Origin: Treponema sp.
GTDB taxonomy: Bacteria; Spirochaetota; Spirochaetia; Treponematales; Breznakiellaceae
Reading direction: 5' to 3'
Length of the DNA stretch: 10,318 nt
NCBI GenBank assembly: GCA_031281855.1
Contig: JAITEW010000244.1
Coordinates: 1 to 10,318, forward strand
This document shows, one piece after another, positions 1-6,385 of the stretch. The position numbers and the translations under genes were made by a program. The notes under the pieces were generated by a model. That model was given only the letters and a program-made list of their open reading frames with translations, searched no databases and had not been told where the DNA came from. Numbering within the stretch: the first letter of the stretch is position 1; every line of letters begins with the position of its first letter.

Positions 1-1
1 G

Positions 2-916
2 AACAGCCAGGTAACGGTCTTTTTCGATTCCAGGACAGCAGGAAGGTTCAGATGGACCGTCCAGGGTTTCAGCTATCCTACCGCGGAAATCCTTGGACGC
101 TCGGGGCTCATCACGTCCAGCGTTTTTACCATCAGCCCCCCGGCGTCGGTTGTCCTTGCAGGAGGGGAAGAAGCCACCTGGACGGTTCCCAGAATCTCGA
201 ATGTCCAGTCCTTCTCGGGCCAGATCCAGTCCACTATAACCCTCGAGGAGCCTAAGTTAGGAGCCAATATTGACGGCATAAGCGCCCTCAGGACCCCTCA
301 GGAGGCCAAATGGTCCGCCACTGAGCCGCTAAAAAACATACAGCTCGTGGTTTCCAGGACCCAGGACCCCATAAGCGATCCAAGGGCCATTATCCTGGAA
401 ATGGGGAGCCAGGCTTCTTCCATCACCTTCCCTGCGCTGACCGAAGGCATCTGGCACTGGACCATCCAGGGGGACACCGCTGACGGCAGGGGGGTGAGTT
501 CAGGCAATCCTTTCTGGTTCTCTGTCCTGGCCATTCCGCCGCTGCCGCAGCCGCGCCGGTTTGAGCCTGAGAACGACGCCGTCATCACCCTGGCCCAACT
601 GACGCGGGACAGGAGCATCTCGTTCAACTGGGAGGCAGTCGAAGGCGCCAACGCCTATATCTTTTCCCTTTTTGGCGACGGGGACCCGCCTAAACCCCTT
701 ATCACCGGGCCTGCGGATCCCGGAACCTCCTTTATACTTGAAGACCTGACCCTCCTTGATCAGGACAGCTATTTGTGGCAAGTCGAGGCGGTTTACAGGA
801 ATCAGAACGGCGTCATTGAGCAGCGCGGGATTATCGAACAGCATCCCTTTGTTATTGACGTAGCCAGGTCGAACACCCTCCAAACCCACAGCCAGGGACC
901 CATGTATGGACAATAG
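2..916 (+). CDS. Exported protein with Ig/FN3-like modules, C-terminal part
   Basis: The reading frame is open from the first bases of the window to the TAG at 914-916, so the start and any signal peptide lie upstream; 304 residues are visible. They fall into about three beta-sandwich-like modules (roughly residues 1-60, 80-185 and 190-290). The last is the clearest, with a strand reading FNWEAVEGANAYIFSLF followed by a DSYLWQVEAVY strand. This is the W...GA..Y...V pattern of FN3-like domains that often follow FecR-type or other cell-surface domains in spirochaetes. No catalytic motif or membrane segment is visible. The stop overlaps the next gene by 11 bases, so the two are probably translationally coupled. 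A structural or binding role at the cell surface or in the periplasm is inferred. Being part of a FecR-domain protein is possible but cannot be shown without the N-terminus. Confidence 0.72.
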   Translation, partial: NSQVTVFFDSRTAGRFRWTVQGFSYPTAEILGRSGLITSSVFTISPPASVVLAGGEEATWTVPRISNVQSFSGQIQSTITLEEPKLGANIDGISALRTPQEAKWSATEPLKNIQLVVSRTQDPISDPRAIILEMGSQASSITFPALTEGIWHWTIQGDTADGRGVSSGNPFWFSVLAIPPLPQPRRFEPENDAVITLAQLTRDRSISFNWEAVEGANAYIFSLFGDGDPPKPLITGPADPGTSFILEDLTLLDQDSYLWQVEAVYRNQNGVIEQRGIIEQHPFVIDVARSNTLQTHSQGPMYGQ

Positions 917-2075
917 ACGGTTTCTGTTCCTGCTGTTCGCCTTTTTTGTCTTTTCCGCCCCTGCGTTCTCCCAGGATACCTCGTACCGCCTTGAGGAGGC
1001 CGAAGGAGGGTCCCTCTTTGTGCAGCACCTGGAATGGGAAGGTACCGAGTACGCTTTCAGGTACGAAGTGGTTCTGGAACAAAGAAAGATAAATACCTAT
1101 ACCCAGGTGATGCGGCGGATCGTGGAAGTGTCTTATGTGGACGTTTCCATCCCTGCCGGCGAGTACAGGTATAAAATTTCAAGCTTCAATGTTTTAGGCA
1201 GGCTTGAAGCCGAATCGGACTGGGTCTATTTCAGGGTTATCCAGGCCCTGCAGCCCAGCATCTTCAGCTATAGCCCGGAAAATTTCTACTTCGACCGCCC
1301 TTCATTGAGGATCATACAGCTTGAAGGGACGAACCTTACTATGGAATCCGAAATCTACCTGCTCCGCCGTAACGAGGACCCCCAGGCTGAACCGGAAAAA
1401 ATCGTGCCCCGCGAGATACGGCGCACGGAACTCGGGGAAAGCGCCCAACTGGTTTTTAATGAAGAGGATCTTTTGGCAGGGGTCTACGATATCGTGGTCC
1501 TCAACCCGGGGGGCCTTGATACCGTGGCAGGGCCTTTCGGCATCTCTGTGGCAAAGCCTTACGACATAAACCTCTCTGCCGGGTATGCGCCTTTGGTCAA
1601 GCTTTACGGCCGCACGCCGCGCCTTATCGATTCGGCCTTTATCCCCCTGGGCTTCAGCGCCAGGGCCAGTTTCGTTCCCTTTAAGCGGGATTTCGGCTTC
1701 TTCGGCGCCGAGGCGGATCTAAGCTGGAACTACCTCTATACCGAAGACGATGAGTTTATCACCAGGGCCAGTTTAGTCAATTTCCACATAAACGCCCTGT
1801 ACCAGTACTGGTATATAAAAAACGTCCTGGCTTTTAACGCCCGCGTCGGTTTGGGCATGAGCAGCATTGTTAACTGGTACTTTGAATTTGATACCGGCCA
1901 GACAGGGGCCCCCGTGTCTTCAGGCTTTTTTTCCGTCGGCCTCGGCGCGTCGGCCCAGTGGATCTTCTACGGCCAGCTTTACGCCGAAGCGGGCTTTGAC
2001 TACTTCCACGCAGCCGCCAAGTCTATGCCTATGGGCTTTCTCCGCTTTACCCTCAGCATGGGCTGGCAGCTCTGA
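906..2075 (+). CDS. Secreted protein with IPT/TIG-like domain and C-terminal outer-membrane beta-barrel
   Basis: This 389-residue protein starts at the ATG at 906, with an AGGGA ribosome-binding site at 894-898. A signal peptide is clear: Arg4-Arg5, a Phe/Leu-rich core and a likely cut after Ser22 (SAPAFS/Q). Residues about 25-110 form an Ig/FN3-like sandwich (YRYKISSFNVLGRLEAESDW). Residues about 115-215 resemble an IPT/TIG domain (SYSPENFYFD, then LEGTNL, ending in LLAGVYDIVVLNPGG). From about residue 219 to the end, alternating aromatic and small residues (YAPLVKLYG, GAEADLSWNYLY, VGLGASAQWIFYGQLYAEAGF, LRFTLSMGWQL) suggest a small beta-barrel of perhaps eight strands. The fold assignments are by eye. 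The likely location is the outer membrane with a periplasmic or surface sandwich region. Its overlap with the upstream FN3-like gene suggests the two products work together. The substrate or partner is unknown. Confidence 0.75.
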   Translation: MDNRRFLFLLFAFFVFSAPAFSQDTSYRLEEAEGGSLFVQHLEWEGTEYAFRYEVVLEQRKINTYTQVMRRIVEVSYVDVSIPAGEYRYKISSFNVLGRLEAESDWVYFRVIQALQPSIFSYSPENFYFDRPSLRIIQLEGTNLTMESEIYLLRRNEDPQAEPEKIVPREIRRTELGESAQLVFNEEDLLAGVYDIVVLNPGGLDTVAGPFGISVAKPYDINLSAGYAPLVKLYGRTPRLIDSAFIPLGFSARASFVPFKRDFGFFGAEADLSWNYLYTEDDEFITRASLVNFHINALYQYWYIKNVLAFNARVGLGMSSIVNWYFEFDTGQTGAPVSSGFFSVGLGASAQWIFYGQLYAEAGFDYFHAAAKSMPMGFLRFTLSMGWQL

Positions 2076-2095
2076 TTTGGAACAAGCCTGAATAA

Positions 2096-2125
2096 TTGAC
2101 ATTTTTTATTGTTACCTGGTAGTAT
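2096..2125 (+). promoter_or_regulatory. Probable sigma-70 promoter of the polysaccharide operon
   Basis: A perfect -35 hexamer TTGACA lies at 2096-2101. An 18-base AT-rich spacer separates it from TAGTAT at 2120-2125, which matches the TATAAT consensus at four of six positions. TATCAT at 2123-2128 is a better -10 match, but the spacing of 21 is too long. It sits in the 73-base gap after the barrel gene and just upstream of the CotH-like gene. It is the only convincing promoter in the window. Transcription would begin around 2132, giving a very short leader with little room for a riboswitch. Confidence 0.6.
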
Positions 2126-2136
2126 CATACAAAAAT

Positions 2137-2143
2137 AAGGGGG
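2137..2143 (+). promoter_or_regulatory. Ribosome binding site for a GTG start
   Basis: AAGGGGG lies five bases upstream of the GTG at 2149. This purine tract is the only good ribosome-binding site near the 5' end of the frame, and the peptide that follows is a lipoprotein signal sequence. Together these fix the GTG as the start. Confidence 0.65.
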
Positions 2144-2148
2144 AATCG

Positions 2149-3669
2149 GTGTTTTTTACCGCCCTTTACCGGCGATTTTTTATACTTCTTCTGGTTCCTC
2201 TCGCAGCAGCCGGCTGTACCGGTTCTGTTGGGAAAAGTCCGGGGTTTCCCCAGTTGGATTCCCCGGTTCCGCCAAGGATCAGCGAAGAAGAAGCGGTCTC
2301 TTTTATACGCGATGATTTCAGCGTCTCCCCGGGTTTTTCTTCCCATCTGCCCCTGGTGGTCATTGACACCAAAGGGGAAATGGTCCTCCCAAGCCGCGTA
2401 TGGGACCCTGCCCGGGGGCACGCGGTCCCTATTCCGGGGGCCAAGCCCTATGTAAAAGCTGATATTGCGGTAATCAACACCAGCCGCAGGGTAAACCGGC
2501 TGGACGACATGCCGGAATTCAGTTCTCCGGTGCAAATTCGCTATTCCGGCGATGTCCTGAACCCGGATATTAAAGGCCAGTACCGGATAAACCTCCTGGA
2601 CAAGGCGGACAGGCCCAGGGAAGCGCCTATCCTGGGGATGGATAGCGGCGAGGAATGGGAGCTTGTGGCGTCGCTGCGGGATAAGTCCCTGCTCAGGAAC
2701 TACCTGGCCTATACCATGGCCGCCGAACTGCTGCCGTTTTCCCCGGATCTGCGTTTCTGCGAAGTTGTTTTTAAGATCCGGGACCTGTACCTGTACTGGG
2801 GGGTGTTCCTGCTGGCCGAAACCGTAAAGCCCGGTCCCGGCCGCGTGCCGGTCTCTCCGGGCGGCGAAGGCGAGAACCAGGGCTTCATAATCCGCAGGGA
2901 CGTTTACGACCCCGAGGAAGTCGCGCTGGATACCTACGCCGTCAAGGCCGGGCTTTCGGCGGGTTTCCTGAACCTCGTGTACCCGTACGAAAACGTAACC
3001 GGCAATATGCTCGCAGGCATCGAAGAGTATATCAGCAGGGTCGAAAGGACCCTGTATTCCGAAAGCCCTGTGGTATACGTGAATTACACCAACTACTTTG
3101 ACGTGGACTCTTTTGCGGATTATTTCCTCCTGAGCGAGTATTTTATGAACTTCGAGGCCGGTTTCAATTCTGTCTACATGTTCAGGGACAGAGGCGGCAG
3201 GATCAGGGCCGGGCCTATATGGAACAACGTAGGGAGTTTTGACAACCTTTCGGAGCCCCTGGACCCCAGGAAGATCGGCTTTTTTACGGCCCCGTGGTTC
3301 GACCGCATGATCAGGGACCTCTTTTTCCTGAAAAAACTCGAAAGCCGTTATGCGGTCCTGCGCAGAACCCTGCTGGACGACGCGACGGTTATCCACAGGA
3401 TCGACGAAACCGCCAGGTGGCTCGAACCTGCCAGGCAGCGGGACTGGAAGCGCTGGGGCTACGCTTACGGCGGGACCTACGGCCAGGAACTGACAAAGAT
3501 AAAGTACATCCTTACCGAACACGGCGCGGTTATCGGCAACGCAATCAGGGTGATGACCTGGGAGCGGCAGCTTTTTGACAGTTCCTACAGCAACGGGCGT
3601 TCGTCCCTTCTGGCTGTCGGCTTTGTGGTCTTGTTTTTCCTGTCCGTACATTTCGGGCGGCATCATTAG
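2149..3669 (+). CDS. CotH-like kinase-family lipoprotein with C-terminal membrane segment
   Basis: This 506-residue protein begins with GTG. The N-terminus is a lipoprotein signal: basic residues, a hydrophobic stretch and LAAAGC with the lipidated Cys at 23. The body matches the CotH family, whose founding member is an atypical kinase of spore-coat proteins. Visible landmarks are LPLVVIDTKG near residue 65, EEWELVASLRDKSLLRN at 168-184 (family form: DW.L...Y.DKSLLRN), YWGVFLLAE ending at Glu224, FIIRRDVYD, and VDSFADYFLLSEYFMNFE followed by GPIWNNVGSFDN at 355-366. In family members I know, this last stretch reads GP.WD.D with acidic residues at the metal site. Here the first is Asn359 and the motif is changed, so kinase activity is doubtful. 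A hydrophobic segment (about 488-503) ends the protein. It leads the operon, 17 bases before the glycan synthase, which suggests a role in polysaccharide assembly or surface attachment. The target is unknown. Confidence 0.85.
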   Translation: MFFTALYRRFFILLLVPLAAAGCTGSVGKSPGFPQLDSPVPPRISEEEAVSFIRDDFSVSPGFSSHLPLVVIDTKGEMVLPSRVWDPARGHAVPIPGAKPYVKADIAVINTSRRVNRLDDMPEFSSPVQIRYSGDVLNPDIKGQYRINLLDKADRPREAPILGMDSGEEWELVASLRDKSLLRNYLAYTMAAELLPFSPDLRFCEVVFKIRDLYLYWGVFLLAETVKPGPGRVPVSPGGEGENQGFIIRRDVYDPEEVALDTYAVKAGLSAGFLNLVYPYENVTGNMLAGIEEYISRVERTLYSESPVVYVNYTNYFDVDSFADYFLLSEYFMNFEAGFNSVYMFRDRGGRIRAGPIWNNVGSFDNLSEPLDPRKIGFFTAPWFDRMIRDLFFLKKLESRYAVLRRTLLDDATVIHRIDETARWLEPARQRDWKRWGYAYGGTYGQELTKIKYILTEHGAVIGNAIRVMTWERQLFDSSYSNGRSSLLAVGFVVLFFLSVHFGRHH

Positions 3670-3676
3670 CACTTTT

Positions 3677-3681
3677 GGGGG
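3677..3681 (+). promoter_or_regulatory. Ribosome binding site choosing ATG 3687
   Basis: GGGGG lies five bases before the ATG at 3687. An in-frame TTG at 3675 would add four residues but overlaps this purine tract and has no site of its own, so the ATG is preferred. Confidence 0.55.
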
Positions 3682-3686
3682 TAGTT

Positions 3687-6131
3687 ATGAAAAGACCTAT
3701 AGAATTCGTGCAAGCGATAAAAAACACGGACCGTATAACGGCGCTGAAAAGACTCCTTTTTTTCGCCACTATGATCTCAACTTTCACGTACCTTTTCTGG
3801 CGCATGTTTTTTACCCTTCCTATCCATTACGGCGTAGCGTCCCTGGTAGCGGGGGTACTGATGCTCGTGTCCGAGATCCTCTCTACCCTCCAGGCGCTGG
3901 ACAAATTCAGCAACATCAAAAGCATCGCGGAGCCTGAACTCCCGGTGATCCCTGAATCCTGGTTTCCCCATGTGGACGTGTTTATCGCTACCCACAACGA
4001 GTCCACGGATATCCTCTTTAAGACCGTGAACGGCTGCACCTTCATGGACTACCCGGACAAGAAAAAAATCCACGTCTACATCTGCGACGACAACAACAGG
4101 CCGGAAATGGCGGCTCTTGCCAGGGAACTCAAGGTAGGCTACTTCGGCCTTACAGGCAACAAGCTTCTCAAAGCCGGAAACCTGAACAACGCCATGCGCC
4201 AGACCGATTCCCCCCTGGTGGTTACCTTCGACGCCGACATGATCCCTACCAGGAACATGCTGACAAAAACAGTGCCCTATTTCTTCCTCCCAAACGTAAA
4301 GAAGCTCCCTGACGGGACCTGGGTTGAACGGGAGCCTGAAGAAATCGATCCTAATTTCAAAATCGGCTTTATCCAGACCCCCCAGAGCTTTTACAACCCC
4401 GACCTGTTCCAGTTCAACCTCTATTCCGAAGGCCGGATACCTAACGAGCAGGACTATTTTTTCAGGGAAATCAACGTTATCCGGAACGCGGCCAACGCTG
4501 CGATCTACGCCGGTTCCAACACGGTCATTTCCCGCAAGGCGCTGGAAGAAGTTGACTACATCGCCACAGGGACCATCACCGAGGATTTCGCTACAGGCAT
4601 CAAGATCCAGCGGAAAGGCTGGACCACCTACGCCACTGCCACGCCTTTGGCCCACGGCCTTGCGCCTGACGACATCGAAAGCCTTATCAAGCAGCGGGAG
4701 CGCTGGGGCCGGGGCTGCGTCCAGAGCCTCCAGAATATGAACATCGTTTTAATGAAGGACATGCCCATAACCGCCAAACTGAGTTACATTAACTGCTATT
4801 TTTACTGGTGGTCTTTCCTGGCCCGGCTCGTCTTCATTATGGCCCCTATACTGTTCGCGGTGTTCCATTTACGGGTTCTTATCTGTACTGTGGAGCAGTT
4901 TTTTATCTTCTGGATACCCTATTTTGTCCTTTACAGCCTTACCACAAAGCTAACCTCCGGGGCTACCAGAAACCAGCACTGGAACGGCGTTATCGACACC
5001 ATCATGTTTCCCTACCTGTCAGGCCCAATACTCCTGGAAGCCCTTGGGTTCAAGCTGAAAAAATTCGCGGTAACCAGAAAGGACAGATTAACGGAGAAAA
5101 AGCCCCCTACGATAATCTACGCGCTGCCCCATTTTTTCCTGCTTTTTGCGTCTTTCCTGGCCCTGATCATCTGCATCCAGCTTACCCTCCAGTCCGCAAT
5201 GATGCACAACATCGTCATGATGTACTGGCTGGTGATAAACAGCAAAAACCTCATACTGGCTATCTTCTTCATGATGGGCCGGGAAAACATCAGGGAAACC
5301 GAGCGTTTTTACGTCGAGCTTCCTGTGGAACTCCGCACCGGATGGTCCACTGTTTCAGCCAAAACGGCGGATATTTCGGAGGACGGCATGGCGCTGATAC
5401 TGGACCGGCCTGAGTACTTTGATCCTGAGAAGGATTTTGACCTTACCATTACCGGCGCCCCTTATGAGGCCCGCATGCGGGTAAGGGTGCTCCATATCAA
5501 CAAGCGGAAGGACAACACCTGGAAATACAGCATCAATATTTCCCATATCGATCAGCCGAACGTCCGCCAGTATTACCAGATCATCTACGACCGGCACCAC
5601 TCGCTGCCTGACAAAATCGCCGACAGTTGGAGCCTTTTTGACGATTACCAGATCCAGCTCAGCAAGCGCCAGGAATCGCAGATAAACGCGCAGCGCAAAT
5701 TCCCGCGTATCGATCTCAATATAAGCGCCCAAACTAAAGACGGCAAGGAATGCGTCATCAGGAGCTTTAACTACCGGTACATGAGCTTTAAATTCCTGGA
5801 CAGCATGGAAGAAGCCGGGGAGAAAGGCGCCCCTGCGGCCGGGAAAAACAGCGTGAAGCCCTTCGGGTCCGCCGAGGTCGTCTTCGATGTCCGCCAGGAT
5901 CTGACCTTCAGGCTCAGGTACGAGTACCTGCTCCCTAACGGCGTCGAGCATCTCTACAGGCTGACCAACTGGGACAAGCTGCTGGTCGAAGAGGGCTATT
6001 CGGACCTGATTAACGATCTGGTTTCGGGAAAAGTCCTGTCAGCTTCTATCGCCCATGTCCGATCTATACCGGAAAAGGACCGTTCTCCTTTACCGGAAGT
6101 TCTGGCCCCGGGGCCGGTCCTGGCGACCTGA
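3687..6131 (+). CDS. Cellulose-synthase-like (BcsA-type) GT2 glycosyltransferase with PilZ domain
   Basis: This 814-residue inner-membrane processive synthase would polymerise a UDP-sugar, by analogy to BcsA UDP-glucose into beta-1,4-glucan, and extrude the chain. Two membrane segments (about 19-38 and 45-63) precede the catalytic domain. Its motifs are Asp97, CDDNN at 133-137, DAD at 182-184, IQTPQSFYNPD, TED at 298-300 and QRERW at 336-340. Hydrophobic helices follow (about 365-425 and 475-533). Between them is FAVTRK at 460-465, which fits the FxVTxK gating loop of cellulose synthases. A PilZ domain carries both c-di-GMP motifs, RETER at 536-540 and DISEDG at 562-567, so activation by c-di-GMP is expected. 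A further domain from about 668 begins with RKFPR (670-674) but lacks a DxSxxG motif, so it looks like a degenerate second PilZ domain. The FFCGS motif of BcsA reads IYAGS (273-277) here. Cellulose is the best product guess, but a related beta-glycan cannot be excluded. No BcsB gene is adjacent. Confidence 0.93.
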   Translation: MKRPIEFVQAIKNTDRITALKRLLFFATMISTFTYLFWRMFFTLPIHYGVASLVAGVLMLVSEILSTLQALDKFSNIKSIAEPELPVIPESWFPHVDVFIATHNESTDILFKTVNGCTFMDYPDKKKIHVYICDDNNRPEMAALARELKVGYFGLTGNKLLKAGNLNNAMRQTDSPLVVTFDADMIPTRNMLTKTVPYFFLPNVKKLPDGTWVEREPEEIDPNFKIGFIQTPQSFYNPDLFQFNLYSEGRIPNEQDYFFREINVIRNAANAAIYAGSNTVISRKALEEVDYIATGTITEDFATGIKIQRKGWTTYATATPLAHGLAPDDIESLIKQRERWGRGCVQSLQNMNIVLMKDMPITAKLSYINCYFYWWSFLARLVFIMAPILFAVFHLRVLICTVEQFFIFWIPYFVLYSLTTKLTSGATRNQHWNGVIDTIMFPYLSGPILLEALGFKLKKFAVTRKDRLTEKKPPTIIYALPHFFLLFASFLALIICIQLTLQSAMMHNIVMMYWLVINSKNLILAIFFMMGRENIRETERFYVELPVELRTGWSTVSAKTADISEDGMALILDRPEYFDPEKDFDLTITGAPYEARMRVRVLHINKRKDNTWKYSINISHIDQPNVRQYYQIIYDRHHSLPDKIADSWSLFDDYQIQLSKRQESQINAQRKFPRIDLNISAQTKDGKECVIRSFNYRYMSFKFLDSMEEAGEKGAPAAGKNSVKPFGSAEVVFDVRQDLTFRLRYEYLLPNGVEHLYRLTNWDKLLVEEGYSDLINDLVSGKVLSASIAHVRSIPEKDRSPLPEVLAPGPVLAT

Positions 6132-6136
6132 GGCGG
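6131..6136 (+). promoter_or_regulatory. Ribosome binding site choosing ATG 6142
   Basis: AGGCGG, overlapping the last base of the synthase stop codon, lies five bases before the ATG at 6142. It supports this start over the in-frame ATG at 6055, which lies deep inside the synthase gene. Confidence 0.45.
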
Positions 6137-6141
6137 ACGGT

Positions 6142-6330
6142 ATGGAAAATGTTCTGCCTGAAACCCTTGAGCCTGCCGGCTATTTTCTCAAGAGCCTGGA
6201 TACGCCGGAATGGCTGTGGACTTTCAGGATCGCAGTCGCATTTGTCATGGTTCTGACAGCGGTGCTTTTTTTGTACTTCAGAAAACGGCTGCCCAAAGAC
6301 GGGAATCCGGGAAAGAAAAAACCGCAGTAA
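6142..6330 (+). CDS. Small single-pass membrane protein of the polysaccharide operon
   Basis: This 62-residue protein starts 10 bases after the synthase stop. An in-frame ATG at 6055 would give 91 residues, but those extra residues overlap the synthase frame and look like an Arg-rich shadow. The short form has an acidic, Pro-containing N-terminus (MENVLPETLEP), a Trp-rich approach (PEWLWTF), one membrane helix (about residues 29-46, IAVAFVMVLTAVLFLYF) and a strongly basic tail (RKRLPKDGNPGKKKPQ). The positive-inside rule predicts the N-terminus outside and the tail in the cytoplasm. I do not recognise a family. Its position between synthase and acyltransferase suggests a small accessory subunit of the membrane complex, comparable in kind to small proteins of other cellulose operons. 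No homology is claimed. Confidence 0.65.
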   Translation: MENVLPETLEPAGYFLKSLDTPEWLWTFRIAVAFVMVLTAVLFLYFRKRLPKDGNPGKKKPQ

Positions 6331-6374
6331 GAGGAGGCTGTTCCAAAACTTCAGTTTTTGGAACAGCCTCAGAG
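6330..6374. repeat. 37-base palindromic element with 4-base target duplication (MITE-like)
   Basis: Two perfect 15-base inverted arms (6334-6348, GAGGCTGTTCCAAAA, and 6356-6370) flank a seven-base loop. On each side lies the direct repeat AGAG (6330-6333 and 6371-6374), which extends to a seven-base match AGAGGAG (6330-6336 and 6371-6377) because the arm itself begins with GAG. This is the layout of a minimal terminal-inverted-repeat element with target duplication. Removing the element and one repeat would leave a compact junction in which the stop codon of the small gene runs straight into the ribosome-binding site of the MBOAT gene. In RNA it would form a strong hairpin. No run of T follows, so it is a poor terminator. 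The parent transposon cannot be named from the sequence. Confidence 0.6.
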
Positions 6375-6377
6375 GAG
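6371..6377 (+). promoter_or_regulatory. Ribosome binding site for a TTG start
   Basis: AGAGGAG lies eight bases before the TTG at 6386 and begins directly after the right arm of the palindrome. The resulting N-terminus MLFSSLLFLFYFFP is the usual opening of AlgI-like proteins, so the TTG start is well supported. The first in-frame ATG would remove over 50 residues. Confidence 0.75.
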
Positions 6378-6385
6378 ATTTACTT

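Noticed and set aside
2040..2095. Possible terminator after the IPT-barrel gene
   Set aside because: Only four-base stems such as CAGC/GCTG can be drawn, and none is followed by a T-run. The T-rich stretch at 2102-2107 belongs to the promoter spacer.
2125..3672. A 515-codon open frame on the - strand across the whole CotH-like gene
   Set aside because: It is antisense to a gene with a lipoprotein signal and recognisable family motifs. Its translation is rich in Arg, Val, His and Gln without domain-like pattern, as expected of a shadow frame in GC-rich coding DNA.
3777..4655. A 292-codon - strand open frame within the synthase gene
   Set aside because: It mirrors the codon periodicity of the synthase and shows no motifs, signal or binding site of its own.
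6055..6141. Upstream ATG extending the small membrane protein to 91 residues
   Set aside because: The extension overlaps the synthase by 77 bases, reads as Arg-rich shadow sequence and has no evident binding site. The ATG at 6142 is better placed.
6334..6385. The palindrome as an intrinsic terminator
   Set aside because: The stem is not followed by a T-run, and the next gene starts within 16 bases with its own binding site, so termination here is unlikely.
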